Below, piece by piece: positions 16,788 through 23,882 of a stretch of 64,000 nucleotides of DNA (position 1 is the first letter of the stretch; each line of letters begins with the position of its first letter). Both the position numbers and the translations under genes were made by a program. The notes below the pieces were generated by a model that worked only from the letters and a program-made list of their open reading frames with translations, was not told where the DNA came from and made no database searches. The stretch is from CBDFHC01 sp965247585 (GTDB lineage Bacteria > Chloroflexota > Dehalococcoidia > Lucifugimonadales > GCA-2712585), in assembly GCA_965247585.1 (NCBI GenBank), contig CBDFHC010000004.1, positions 806,001 to 870,000 on the forward strand, read 5' to 3'.

Positions 16788-16865
16788 ATGGGCCTTTTGC
16801 ATGGGGGTAAGGGATGGAGTGAGAAGGCTTTCGACGGGTTCTTGGAGCGAATAGAAGGCAGGTAG
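16788..16865 (+). CDS. Possible 25-residue peptide
   Basis: A short frame (MGLLHGGKGWSEKAFDGFLE and five more residues) preceded by GATAGAGAG. The amphipathic sequence and in-operon position are compatible with a small phage protein. The rest of the 16734-16897 gap shows nothing else. Confidence 0.25.
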   Translation: MGLLHGGKGWSEKAFDGFLERIEGR

Positions 16866-16897
16866 GAAAGGTTCTTTGAAGGTGGAGGAATCAGCTC

Positions 16898-17248
16898 ATG
16901 GCTACGAAAGATAAGGGATACGTCGGGCGGGCAGGCCAGCTACGGCACCGTGTGCCGCCCTGGATGTTGGACCGCCAGGTGGCGCATATCCCCGTGGGCC
17001 TGGCTATTAGCTGGCTCGTGTTCCTGTGGCCCTTAGATGTGGCTGCCAGCGTCCTGTGGGGAGCCCGGTTGACGGCGATACTGCTGTTCGCCGGCTTCAT
17101 TCTCTACGAGGTAACCGAGGACCAGGAGATCAACGACCAGGCGTACCGGGACATCCAGGGGTTCGTGATAGGTCTAGGGGTCGGGGCAATAGCCCAGGTG
17201 TTACTAGCCGTGTTCGTAGGATTCCTCGTCTCAGGAGGGGCCGCATGA
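16898..17248 (+). CDS. Two/three-span membrane protein
   Basis: A 116-residue protein with a basic N-terminus and hydrophobic segments at about 30-47, 53-70 and 90-112. Between them is an acidic, conserved-looking loop (YEVTEDQEINDQAYRDIQGF). The ATG is preceded by GGTGGAGG. Its C-terminal half is duplicated at 21718-21839, 4.5 kb downstream, where it is broken. Function is unknown; in a prophage early region it could modify the host envelope or anchor replication. Confidence 0.65.
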   Translation: MATKDKGYVGRAGQLRHRVPPWMLDRQVAHIPVGLAISWLVFLWPLDVAASVLWGARLTAILLFAGFILYEVTEDQEINDQAYRDIQGFVIGLGVGAIAQVLLAVFVGFLVSGGAA

Positions 17249-17463
17249 CTACCGGGATGATCGTCTGCGCTCAGGGCGACCCGCAATGCTATCAAGCTGG
17301 CTGTCGCAGGACTCCGACGCTCCAGTGCGACTACGTGATCGACCATTGGGGCAACACCTGCAACGCCTGGATGTGCGAGAGCCACGCCCTGGCCATTGGC
17401 TTTGGCCGAGACCACTGCATGGGTCATCAGCCGCCCGAGGAGCAGGCGAGAATGGCGCTATGA
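17245..17463 (+). CDS. Cys/His-rich small protein
   Basis: A 72-residue protein from ATG 17245 with seven cysteines and three histidines in treble-clef-like spacing: CAQGDPQCYQAGC, QCDYVIDHWG, CNAWMCESHA and DHCMGH. It very likely binds zinc. It overlaps both neighbours by four bases, the signature of this operon. The partner and role are unknown. Confidence 0.6.
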   Translation: MTTGMIVCAQGDPQCYQAGCRRTPTLQCDYVIDHWGNTCNAWMCESHALAIGFGRDHCMGHQPPEEQARMAL

Positions 17464-18521
17464 GCGACACGTTGTCGGCTGCCCTGTACAGCATCCCTGC
17501 GAGTTGCGACCGCGCGACGTGGTGGCAGGTTGCCGCCGCGCTCAAGACCGAACTGGGCGAGGCCGGATTCGTGCTGTTCGACTCGTGGTCCCAGTCGTTC
17601 CCGGACAAGTACCGCCGGGGCACAACTGCTGCGACGTGGCGCTCAGTACACCCTGGCCGGTTCACAATTGGCACGCTCTATCACCTGGCCAAGGAGCACG
17701 GCTGGCTAGGTGAGGTCCCAGCGAGATATCAGTCAAGCGCCGAGGAGAGGCGGCTGCGAGCGGAAGCTATGGGGCGTGAGGAAGCCAAGCGAAAGCGCCG
17801 TGAGGCGGACGTGGCGGCGAAGGCTGAAAGGATGCTCATGCAGGCCGAGTACGCCGATCCTCGCCCCCGTAACGGCCAAAGGGATGCCGACGTGCCGAGT
17901 GCGCATCCCTACCTGGTAGCCAAGGGCTTCCCCGAACAGGGCGGCCTTGTGCTGGACGGCAACCTACTGGTGCCGATGCGCCACTACCAAGCCTATGAGC
18001 GAGTTCAGTCCGTTCAGATGATCGGCCCCGATGGGTCTAAGAAGTTCCTCCCAGGAGGCAAGGCGTCGGAGGCGGTCTACAGGTTGGGGCAAGGAGGTGA
18101 GCACTACTACTGCGAGGGGTACGCCACGGCGCTGTCGGTGAGGGCTGCCCTCAAGCGGCTGTACCGGGACCAGCACTCGGAGGTGTGGGTCTGTTTCAGC
18201 GCTGGGAACATTCCGAACGTCGCCAAGTCTAGGCGCAGGTCGATGGTCATCGCCGACCACGACTGGTGGCGATGTCCCAAGAAAGAATGCCGGGCCAAGT
18301 GGGACTACGCGTCTAAGCGCTGTCCCTCTTGTGGGTCTTCGGGGGTAACCGAACCGGCAGGGGAGAAACATGCGAAGCAGACAGGGCTTCCCTACTGGAT
18401 GCCCGAAGAGCCAGGGACGGACGCCAACGACGTGATGCTCAGCCACGGCGTCGAGGCCCTAGCGGACGCTATCCGGGAAGTTCATATGACCACGATTCCC
18501 CGATGGAAGGTAGTTGCCTGA
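17460..18521 (+). CDS. PriCT-2/Toprim primase-like protein
   Basis: A 353-residue protein from ATG 17460. Residues 8-85 match a PriCT-2-type primase helical domain: WWQVAAALKTELGEAGFVLF ... FPDKYRRG ... FTIGTLYHLAKEHGW. Residues 215-300 are a Toprim domain: YYCEGYATALSVRAAL supplies the glutamate and MVIADHD the D-x-D. A zinc ribbon interrupts it (CPKKECRAKW ... CPSCG, about 266-289). The classic AEP primase domain is absent, so it may generate or process primers with the PolX-like protein downstream, or act as a helper. Assignment as a primase is by domain content only. Confidence 0.75.
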   Translation: MSDTLSAALYSIPASCDRATWWQVAAALKTELGEAGFVLFDSWSQSFPDKYRRGTTAATWRSVHPGRFTIGTLYHLAKEHGWLGEVPARYQSSAEERRLRAEAMGREEAKRKRREADVAAKAERMLMQAEYADPRPRNGQRDADVPSAHPYLVAKGFPEQGGLVLDGNLLVPMRHYQAYERVQSVQMIGPDGSKKFLPGGKASEAVYRLGQGGEHYYCEGYATALSVRAALKRLYRDQHSEVWVCFSAGNIPNVAKSRRRSMVIADHDWWRCPKKECRAKWDYASKRCPSCGSSGVTEPAGEKHAKQTGLPYWMPEEPGTDANDVMLSHGVEALADAIREVHMTTIPRWKVVA

Positions 18522-18586
18522 TGCCTGTATCCCTAGAGGACTTCATAGTGACGTTCTATTACCAGGCGTTGAAGGAGCGTAGCTAG
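18521..18586 (+). CDS. Possible 21-residue peptide
   Basis: A frame of 21 codons (MPVSLEDFIVTFYYQALKER, then S) whose ATG directly follows the primase stop codon. It is amphipathic and well placed, but too short for more than a tentative call. Confidence 0.25.
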   Translation: MPVSLEDFIVTFYYQALKERS

Positions 18587-18809
18587 CTTCTGTTTTCGCA
18601 AGGCCAAGCACATCAATGGCGGCCCTCCCGATACTCTGTCCAGCCGGCGAGACCGCCTACATGCTCCCTGTCTTAGGGAGCCGCCGTCTAGGGGGAGGGT
18701 GAAAACTGCCCCTCCATCGCACGCACATAGCGAGGGTAAACAAAGGTGCTGCGGACAACCCGCGAGGCTGGATGAGGGCGGTGAGTGACGCCGTTAGGAG
18801 GGATAGTTG
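18587..18809. other. Non-coding gap in the early region
   Basis: About 220 bases without a supported frame. It contains short inverted repeats (for example CTCCCTGTCTTAGGGAG near 18663) and GC-rich stretches. It could hold a structured leader or a replication origin, but nothing identifiable such as iterons is seen. Confidence 0.3.
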
Positions 18810-18956
18810 ATGGCCCTTCAAATGTACAGCAAACGAGGGAACTCGCGCTTAGCGAGTAGAGGCAATAGACGGGTGGTCGTCTGGGTGGAGGGGAGGGGGG
18901 GATGTCCTATGTCCCCTAACGAACGGAAATCGAAAAACGGCGAGGGAAAAGAGTGA
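18810..18956 (+). CDS. Small basic protein
   Basis: A 48-residue frame from ATG 18810 with a strong AGGAGG eight bases upstream. It ends one base before the next gene's ATG. The product is very basic (RKSKNGEGKE tail, RGNSRLASRGNRR core) and could bind nucleic acid. Spacing and ribosome binding site argue that it is translated. Confidence 0.5.
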   Translation: MALQMYSKRGNSRLASRGNRRVVVWVEGRGGCPMSPNERKSKNGEGKE

Positions 18957-18957
18957 G

Positions 18958-19518
18958 ATGAACGACCGATATGGCTTGGAGTCAGCTAAAGAGGTGGCGG
19001 ATCAACTCGTGCGCCTGCTCGCTCCCCACTGTGAGCGGATCGCGGTAGCAGGGTCCATCCGTCGCATGAAGCCCCACGTCAAAGACATCGAGTTGCTTTG
19101 CGCCTCGAAGGTCACGAGCACCGCTGACCTGTTCGGCAGAGCGGTCACGAATCGGTACTTCCTAAACAAGAAGCTCGACGCGCTGGTCGCGGACGGGTCG
19201 GTTCTAAATAAAAGGGCGGACAAGTCGGGGCGGTACAGCTACGGCGAGCACAACAAGCTCTTGGTCCATGTGCCCAACGGTATTCCAGTTGACGTATTCA
19301 GTTCCTCCATCAAGAACTGGGGCATGAGCCTCGTGGTGAGGACCGGGCCGAAGGAGTTCAACGTTCGCATGATGTCCCGATTCCGCGAGCTGGGGATGCG
19401 GGGCCATGCCTACGGCGGGGTGACGGACCAAGGGGGTACCGAGATCGAGTGCCCTGATGAGGAGACGGTCTTCCGGCTCTTGGGCTGGCCCTGGATGCCG
19501 CCGGAGAGGAGGAGCTAG
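18958..19518 (+). CDS. DNA polymerase beta/PolX-like nucleotidyltransferase
   Basis: A 186-residue protein containing the palm of family X polymerases and no helix-hairpin-helix N-terminus. The nucleotide-binding motif is AVAGSIRRMKP (residues 29-39), the first metal motif VKDIELLC (41-48), and the third carboxylate VPVDVFSS-like GIPVDVFSS (about 108-116). The C-terminus (GGTEIECPDEETVFRLLGWP) corresponds to the PolX thumb. It is a minimal phage PolX and could fill gaps in repair or add nucleotides. The adjacent VRR-NUC nuclease supports a repair role. Confidence 0.8.
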   Translation: MNDRYGLESAKEVADQLVRLLAPHCERIAVAGSIRRMKPHVKDIELLCASKVTSTADLFGRAVTNRYFLNKKLDALVADGSVLNKRADKSGRYSYGEHNKLLVHVPNGIPVDVFSSSIKNWGMSLVVRTGPKEFNVRMMSRFRELGMRGHAYGGVTDQGGTEIECPDEETVFRLLGWPWMPPERRS

Positions 19519-19521
19519 CCG

Positions 19522-19893
19522 ATGCTAGGCCGCTTGGTCATCGACGCTGCCATAACCGAGACGGAGTTCCAGGCCCAGGTTGTCCGGGCCGCCCGGATGT
19601 TCCGGTGGATGGTCAGTCACATGACGCTACCCCAGCGGTCTGAGCCAGGTGTCCCGGACCTGCTCCTGGTGCGAGCGCCGCGAGTCATCTTCATGGAGCT
19701 CAAGAGCGAAAAGGGCCGATTGGATACAAGACGGCGATACAGCCCCAGGACCGGACGGGCGCTACCGAACCAGAAGGACTGGAAGGACGCCTTGGAAGGG
19801 TGTCCGGGCGTCGAATATTACCTGTGCCGGCCAAGACATTGGGCCGAGATCATGGAGGTGTTGATGTTAGGAGAAGACAATGGCCAGAGCTAG
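19522..19893 (+). CDS. VRR-NUC domain nuclease
   Basis: A 123-residue PD-(D/E)XK nuclease of the VRR-NUC type. Key residues are the early glutamate in TETEFQAQVVRAARM, the GVPDLLLV aspartate, the ELK motif (FMELKSEKG), and QKDWKDALEG near the end. Phage VRR-NUC proteins are structure-specific nucleases, often flap or Holliday-junction resolving. It follows the PolX-like gene by three bases and overlaps the next gene. Confidence 0.85.
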   Translation: MLGRLVIDAAITETEFQAQVVRAARMFRWMVSHMTLPQRSEPGVPDLLLVRAPRVIFMELKSEKGRLDTRRRYSPRTGRALPNQKDWKDALEGCPGVEYYLCRPRHWAEIMEVLMLGEDNGQS

Positions 19894-20140
19894 ATTCTCT
19901 CCAGAATTCTACCGGCAGCGGGGCGAAGAAGGGTATGCCCCGCCCCAGAGGCCCTGGGTCCGCGCGCCCAAGCCTGAGCGATGTGGCCACTGTGGTGCTG
20001 ATGGTCTTCTGAACGTAGTGCGTATTCGGCCCAGCAACGGGGATAAGGGGGATGGATGGTCCTGCATCCAGTGTGGATGGACCCTGTACGATCCTGGGTG
20101 TCCGTCGCATCGGGACGAGATCGTGGAGACGACGCGGTGA
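19880..20140 (+). CDS. Zinc-ribbon protein
   Basis: An 86-residue protein with a two-knuckle zinc ribbon: RCGHCGADGLLNVVRI and GWSCIQCGWTLYDPGC. The N-terminal part is basic and disordered. It is sandwiched between the nuclease and methyltransferase genes with overlaps on both sides. Small zinc ribbons like this often serve as adaptors for nucleic-acid enzymes. Confidence 0.65.
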   Translation: MARARFSPEFYRQRGEEGYAPPQRPWVRAPKPERCGHCGADGLLNVVRIRPSNGDKGDGWSCIQCGWTLYDPGCPSHRDEIVETTR

Positions 20141-21471
20141 TGCCGACCTGGGACATCCTCCAGGGCGACGCCATCGATGTCATGCGCGGCATGGAGCCTG
20201 AGAGCGTCCACTGCTGCATAACCTCACCTCCATATTGGGGTTTGCGGTCATACGGTGTGGATGGGGCCTACGGCTTAGAGCCGACGCTGGACGAGTACAT
20301 TGAGCGCATGGTCGAAGTGTTCCGCGAAGTTCGGAGGGTTCTGCGGAAGGACGGCACCTGCTGGCTTAACCTCGGAGACGCGTATGCAGGTTCACCCAAA
20401 GGCAATCTGAACGTGCAGGACAAGAGTGGCCTGACGTCGACCAAGACACAGGAGCATAGCCCTGTGGGTGTGCATAAGCGGGATACTGGCCTCAAACCCA
20501 AAGACCTGATCGGCCTACCCTGGCGAGTGGCGTTCGCGCTACAGGCCGACGGCTGGTGGCTGCGGTCGGAGATTGTGTGGCACAAGTTGAATCCGATGCC
20601 AGAATCGGTCCGGGACCGGCCCACGCGGGCGCATGAGTACGTGTTCCTGCTGACGAAGTCGGCGCGGTACTACTACGACGCTGACGCGATTCGAGAACTT
20701 GGCTTTGAGCATCCTGGTCAATCAGGAACTTTCAGCAGGAATGGCCTTGTGTCGAAACATGTGATTCCCAACCAAACGTCGGCGGAACATCGTCCGCGTA
20801 CTGACCGTGTTCCGGGTGGCGCCAACAAGCGCACGGTCTGGAGCATCGCCACGCAGCCGTACAGCGGCGCCCACTTTGCGACATATCCTGAGAAGCTAGT
20901 CGAGCCGTGCATCCTGGCTGGCACCAGCGAGCACGGCGTCTGCGGTGTAACTGGCGATCCTTGGGAGCGGGTAGTGGAACGTGAGCCAATTGTATTACGG
21001 CCAAACTCTAATTCCATCCGGGGGCACAGCCCTAGCACGAACAACAAATCAAGAATTGGGCAGCCACAACGCGGGTCAAGGGCGGCGCACGTTGAAACCC
21101 TAGGCTGGCAACCCACGTGCGGTGCGCCGTGGGAGCGGGTGGTGGCCGTTGAAGACGCAGAAGGGCGTCTTGGCAAGGGGTATCACGATCACCACGATGA
21201 TTTAGGTCGTGGACAACGCGGCGTATTCTCGGCTGACGGACGGCCTACTCGGACAACAACCGGCTGGCAGCCCACATGCGACCACGACGCAGAGCCGGTG
21301 CCCGCCCTAGTCTTGGACCCCTTCTGCGGTAGTGGAACTACAGGAATCGTTGCACTCCGCCATGGACGCTCGTTCATTGGGATCGAGCTAAACCCTGAAT
21401 ACGTGGACATGGCGCGTCAGCGCATTATCGGCGATGCGCCGCTCCTGAACGTGGCAGCGGAGGCGCTATGA
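20140..21471 (+). CDS. Phage DNA methyltransferase (TSPPY type)
   Basis: A 443-residue beta-class methyltransferase. The catalytic motif TSPPYWG lies near the N-terminus (about residues 28-34) and the AdoMet motif DPFCGSGTTG near the C-terminus (about 388-397), followed by FIGIELNPEYV. TSPPY points to N4-cytosine or N6-adenine methylation of DNA. Between them is a long insert with repeated, Cys-bearing phrases (GWQPTCGAPWERVV and GWQPTCDHDAEP). No cognate restriction enzyme is adjacent, so it is probably an orphan enzyme that protects phage DNA. Confidence 0.88.
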   Translation: MPTWDILQGDAIDVMRGMEPESVHCCITSPPYWGLRSYGVDGAYGLEPTLDEYIERMVEVFREVRRVLRKDGTCWLNLGDAYAGSPKGNLNVQDKSGLTSTKTQEHSPVGVHKRDTGLKPKDLIGLPWRVAFALQADGWWLRSEIVWHKLNPMPESVRDRPTRAHEYVFLLTKSARYYYDADAIRELGFEHPGQSGTFSRNGLVSKHVIPNQTSAEHRPRTDRVPGGANKRTVWSIATQPYSGAHFATYPEKLVEPCILAGTSEHGVCGVTGDPWERVVEREPIVLRPNSNSIRGHSPSTNNKSRIGQPQRGSRAAHVETLGWQPTCGAPWERVVAVEDAEGRLGKGYHDHHDDLGRGQRGVFSADGRPTRTTTGWQPTCDHDAEPVPALVLDPFCGSGTTGIVALRHGRSFIGIELNPEYVDMARQRIIGDAPLLNVAAEAL

Positions 21472-21686
21472 CCTCCGCGATTGAGCGCGCCGTCCGCAAC
21501 TCCGGCCTTCGTTGCGCTACGAGCACTATTAGCCGGACGGTTAGCATGATGGTGGTCTTGGGAGTATCGATAGGTGTTGGGACAGTGGCACTGGCTGCAT
21601 TCTTGCTTGGAGTAGGTGCGATAGCGGCGGTGATCATTGTGGTCATTCTTGCGCCCTTCATTCTGCTGTTCAGGTGGGTGGCATGA
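21468..21686 (+). CDS. Small two-span membrane protein
   Basis: A 72-residue protein with hydrophobic helices at residues 26-45 and 48-70. It starts MTSAIERAVRN inside the methyltransferase stop codon. The same beginning (MTSALERAV) recurs at 21683, fused out of frame to a copy of the C-terminal half of the 16898-17248 membrane protein. Function is unknown. Confidence 0.55.
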   Translation: MTSAIERAVRNSGLRCATSTISRTVSMMVVLGVSIGVGTVALAAFLLGVGAIAAVIIVVILAPFILLFRWVA

Positions 21687-21839
21687 CCTCCGCACTCGAA
21701 CGCGCCGTCTGGCGAATATGAAGTAACCGAGGACGAGGAGATCAACGACCAGGCGTACCGGGACATACAGGGCTTCGTGATAGGTCTAGGGGTCGGGGCA
21801 GTGGTCCAGGTCTTGCTAACGGCGTTTGTGATCGCTTGA
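21683..21839 (+). pseudogene. Rearranged membrane-protein remnant
   Basis: A start identical in type to the preceding gene (MTSALERAVWRI, then TGA) is followed in another frame by EYEVTEDEEINDQAYRDIQG and GLGVGAVVQVLLTAFVIA. This is a copy of the second half of the protein encoded at 16898-17248. It records a duplication and deletion joining two membrane-protein genes of this phage. Confidence 0.7.
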
Positions 21840-21851
21840 TTACGATACCAT

Positions 21852-21867
21852 TATATGATATCATATA
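21852..21867. promoter_or_regulatory. Palindromic operator of the first HicAB pair
   Basis: A perfect 16-base palindrome (TATATGATATCATATA) ends three bases before the hicA ATG at 21871. Its AT-rich core can also serve as the -10 region. This is the expected place for autoregulation by the HicB ribbon-helix-helix domain. Confidence 0.6.
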
Positions 21868-21870
21868 TGC

Positions 21871-22125
21871 ATGAGGAAAAAGCACCGCCGGACCCTGGAG
21901 TTGATCTTTGAACGGCCAACCCAGTCAGGCATACGGTGGTCTGATATCGAGTCGTTGCTCTGGGCTTGCGGTGCTGGCATTATGGAGGGGTCGGGCTCTC
22001 GCGTCGGAATTGAGCTAAACGGAGTCCGCGCTGTGGTGCACCGGCCCCACCCCCAGCCGGAAGTTGGTCGGGCTACCGTTGGAGATATTCGGGATTTCTT
22101 GACTGAAGCAGGAGTGACGCCATGA
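21871..22125 (+). CDS. hicA: HicA-type toxin (first pair)
   Basis: An 84-residue HicA-like mRNA interferase: a double-stranded RNA-binding-like fold with WSDIESLLWACGA, EGSGSRVGIELNG and AVVHRPHPQPEVGR, ending VGDIRDFLTEAGV. It belongs to the variant with GSGSRV followed by HRPHP rather than the G-S-H core. It overlaps hicB by four bases. The operator palindrome lies directly upstream. Confidence 0.82.
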   Translation: MRKKHRRTLELIFERPTQSGIRWSDIESLLWACGAGIMEGSGSRVGIELNGVRAVVHRPHPQPEVGRATVGDIRDFLTEAGVTP

Positions 22126-22442
22126 AATACAAAGGCTATGAGGCTGTGATTACCTATGAAGAGGACGTCAACGCCTTTCACGGGAGAGTGATAGACATTC
22201 GAGATATCATTTCGTTTGAGGGCGCTTCGGTTGAAGAGTTGGAAAGGGAATTCCAAGCCTCCATGGACTATTATCTTGCCATGTGCACCGAAAGAGGGGA
22301 AGAGCCAGACAAACCCTTCTCCGGCAAGGTGCACCTCAGAATGCCCCCAAAGATTCACCGGGCCGCCAGTACATCCGCCCAGGCAGAAGGCAAGAGCATC
22401 AACGCATGGCTGGTTGAAACCATCGAAAGGGCCGTGCACTAA
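22122..22442 (+). CDS. hicB: HicB-type antitoxin (first pair)
   Basis: A 106-residue antitoxin. The N-terminal degenerate RNase H-like HicB domain is visible in YKGYEAVITYEEDVNAFHGR and IISFEGASVEELEREFQASM. A C-terminal Arc-type ribbon-helix-helix follows (KVHLRMPPKIHRAASTSAQA, then INAWLVETIERAV). It neutralises HicA and should bind the palindrome at 21852-21867. Confidence 0.88.
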   Translation: MKYKGYEAVITYEEDVNAFHGRVIDIRDIISFEGASVEELEREFQASMDYYLAMCTERGEEPDKPFSGKVHLRMPPKIHRAASTSAQAEGKSINAWLVETIERAVH

Positions 22443-22478
22443 CCCGTACTAGGCGGCCAGGGCTTGATGGACAATAGT

Positions 22479-22772
22479 TTAGGGCCCCTCTGTCTCCCCA
22501 TCCTCACCATTGCCCTTGGCTCTAGACTCGCTGTAGCGTCCCTGCCGCTGCCAGGTGTCCACGGCTTCTTTCGAGTACCTCCTGCCCTTGGGCGGCTCCC
22601 TCAGCATCAGGCTCCTTAAGGCTATCTTGATGGCTTTGGCGTACCTGGGGTAGGACTGGCCCCGCCGCCAAACGGCCACAGTCTCCCGGTATGTGCCCAG
22701 CTCTTCGGCAATGGCCGCATCGGTCCACTTCTGACCTCTTAGCTGGTCCAGCAGCTCTTGAATGTCGTTCAT
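22479..22772 (-). CDS. HTH DNA-binding protein
   Basis: A 97-residue protein with an XRE-like HTH: KWTDAAIAEELGTYRETVAV followed by WRRGQSYP. A basic, low-complexity C-terminus follows. It lies alone on the minus strand between the HicAB pair and the IS21 element. Its promoter would lie in the AT-rich stretch 22800-22870. It could be a remnant of a regulator from a separate element. Confidence 0.6.
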   Translation of the reverse strand: MNDIQELLDQLRGQKWTDAAIAEELGTYRETVAVWRRGQSYPRYAKAIKIALRSLMLREPPKGRRYSKEAVDTWQRQGRYSESRAKGNGEDGETEGP

Positions 22773-23099
22773 ACCACCTAGCCCTCGGTAAGTCTGTCTT
22801 CTTCATCTTGTCATTCTACATTACCATTGTCCACAGATACATACCCAGCAATATTACGCATGTCCATATTCTTATCTACCTACGCAAGCTAGCTATATCG
22901 AGCTCACACAGTCAGGGTGTCAATGGCGGAGGCATGTTGGGCCACTGGGGCGGAGTAAAACTGTACCACCTGGTGTGTTCATGTTCAGCGAAAAAGTCCG
23001 AGCTAACTGGCCAGCATAAATGTCCGCACCACTTGTTGAGGGAAATGGCCTGCTCACGGGTGGGTCAGCAGAGGACAGGCAGGAAGGTCTTGATGCTAC

Positions 23100-23882
23100 C
23101 TATTCTTCGTGAGGCTTGTCTTGAGTTTGGGAGGCAACTCCCTCTCTGCTACGCTTGAGCCGGTAGCTCTCGCCGTTCATCTCCAGGATGTGGACGTGGT
23201 GGGTGAGGCGGTCCAGCAGGGCCCCGGTGAGCCTCTCCGACCCGAAGACCTCGGTCCACTCGTCGAAGGGAAGGTTGGTGGTCACCAGGATTGAGCCCCG
23301 CTCGTAGCGCTGGCTGAAGACCTCGAAGAGCAGTTCCGCCCCGGTGGGTGACAGGGGCACGAAGCCCAGTTCGTCGATGATCAGCAGGCTGAGGCGGGAA
23401 AGTTGTCTCTGGAGGCTGAGCAGACGTCTTTCATCCCGGGCCTCCATCAACTCGTGGACCAGGGCGGCGGCGGTGGTGAAGCCCACGGACATCCCTTTCT
23501 GGCAGGCGGCCAGGCCCAGTCCCAGGGCCACGTGGGTCTTGCCGGTGCCGCTGTTGCCGACGGCGATGACGTTCTCCCGGTTTTGGACGTATTCGCAGCG
23601 GGCCAACTCCATCACCAGCGCCTTGTTCACCGACGGGATGGCCGTAAAGTCGAAGGTGTCGAAGGTCTTGACGGCAGGGAAGCGGGCGGACCGGATCCGC
23701 CGCTCCACCATGCGCTGGTGGCGGTCGATGAGTTCCAGTTCGGCGAGCCTGAGCAGGTACCCCGGGTGGTCCACTCCCTCGGCGGCGCACTGGGCCGCCA
23801 TCTTCCCGTATTCCCGGAAGAAGCTGGGCAGCTTCAGTTCCTTCAGATGGTGTTCCAGCAGCAGCGTGGACCGGCTGTTCAT
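23100..23882 (-). CDS. istB: IS21 helper ATPase IstB
   Basis: A 260-residue AAA+ ATPase from ATG 23882, overlapping the istA stop (ATGA). Walker A is GNSGTGKTH (about residues 109-117), Walker B LLIIDELGF (about 168-176). The family N-terminus (LKELKLPSFFREYGKMAAQC) and the arginine-finger region (VTTNLPFDEWTEVFGSERLT) are intact. IstB remodels target DNA and stimulates the IstA transposase. It appears full-length and functional. Confidence 0.95.
   Translation of the reverse strand: MNSRSTLLLEHHLKELKLPSFFREYGKMAAQCAAEGVDHPGYLLRLAELELIDRHQRMVERRIRSARFPAVKTFDTFDFTAIPSVNKALVMELARCEYVQNRENVIAVGNSGTGKTHVALGLGLAACQKGMSVGFTTAAALVHELMEARDERRLLSLQRQLSRLSLLIIDELGFVPLSPTGAELLFEVFSQRYERGSILVTTNLPFDEWTEVFGSERLTGALLDRLTHHVHILEMNGESYRLKRSREGVASQTQDKPHEE

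Noticed and set aside
18587..18809. Possible replication origin
   Set aside because: No iterons, DnaA-box cluster or AT-rich unwinding element could be recognised; only small inverted repeats are seen.
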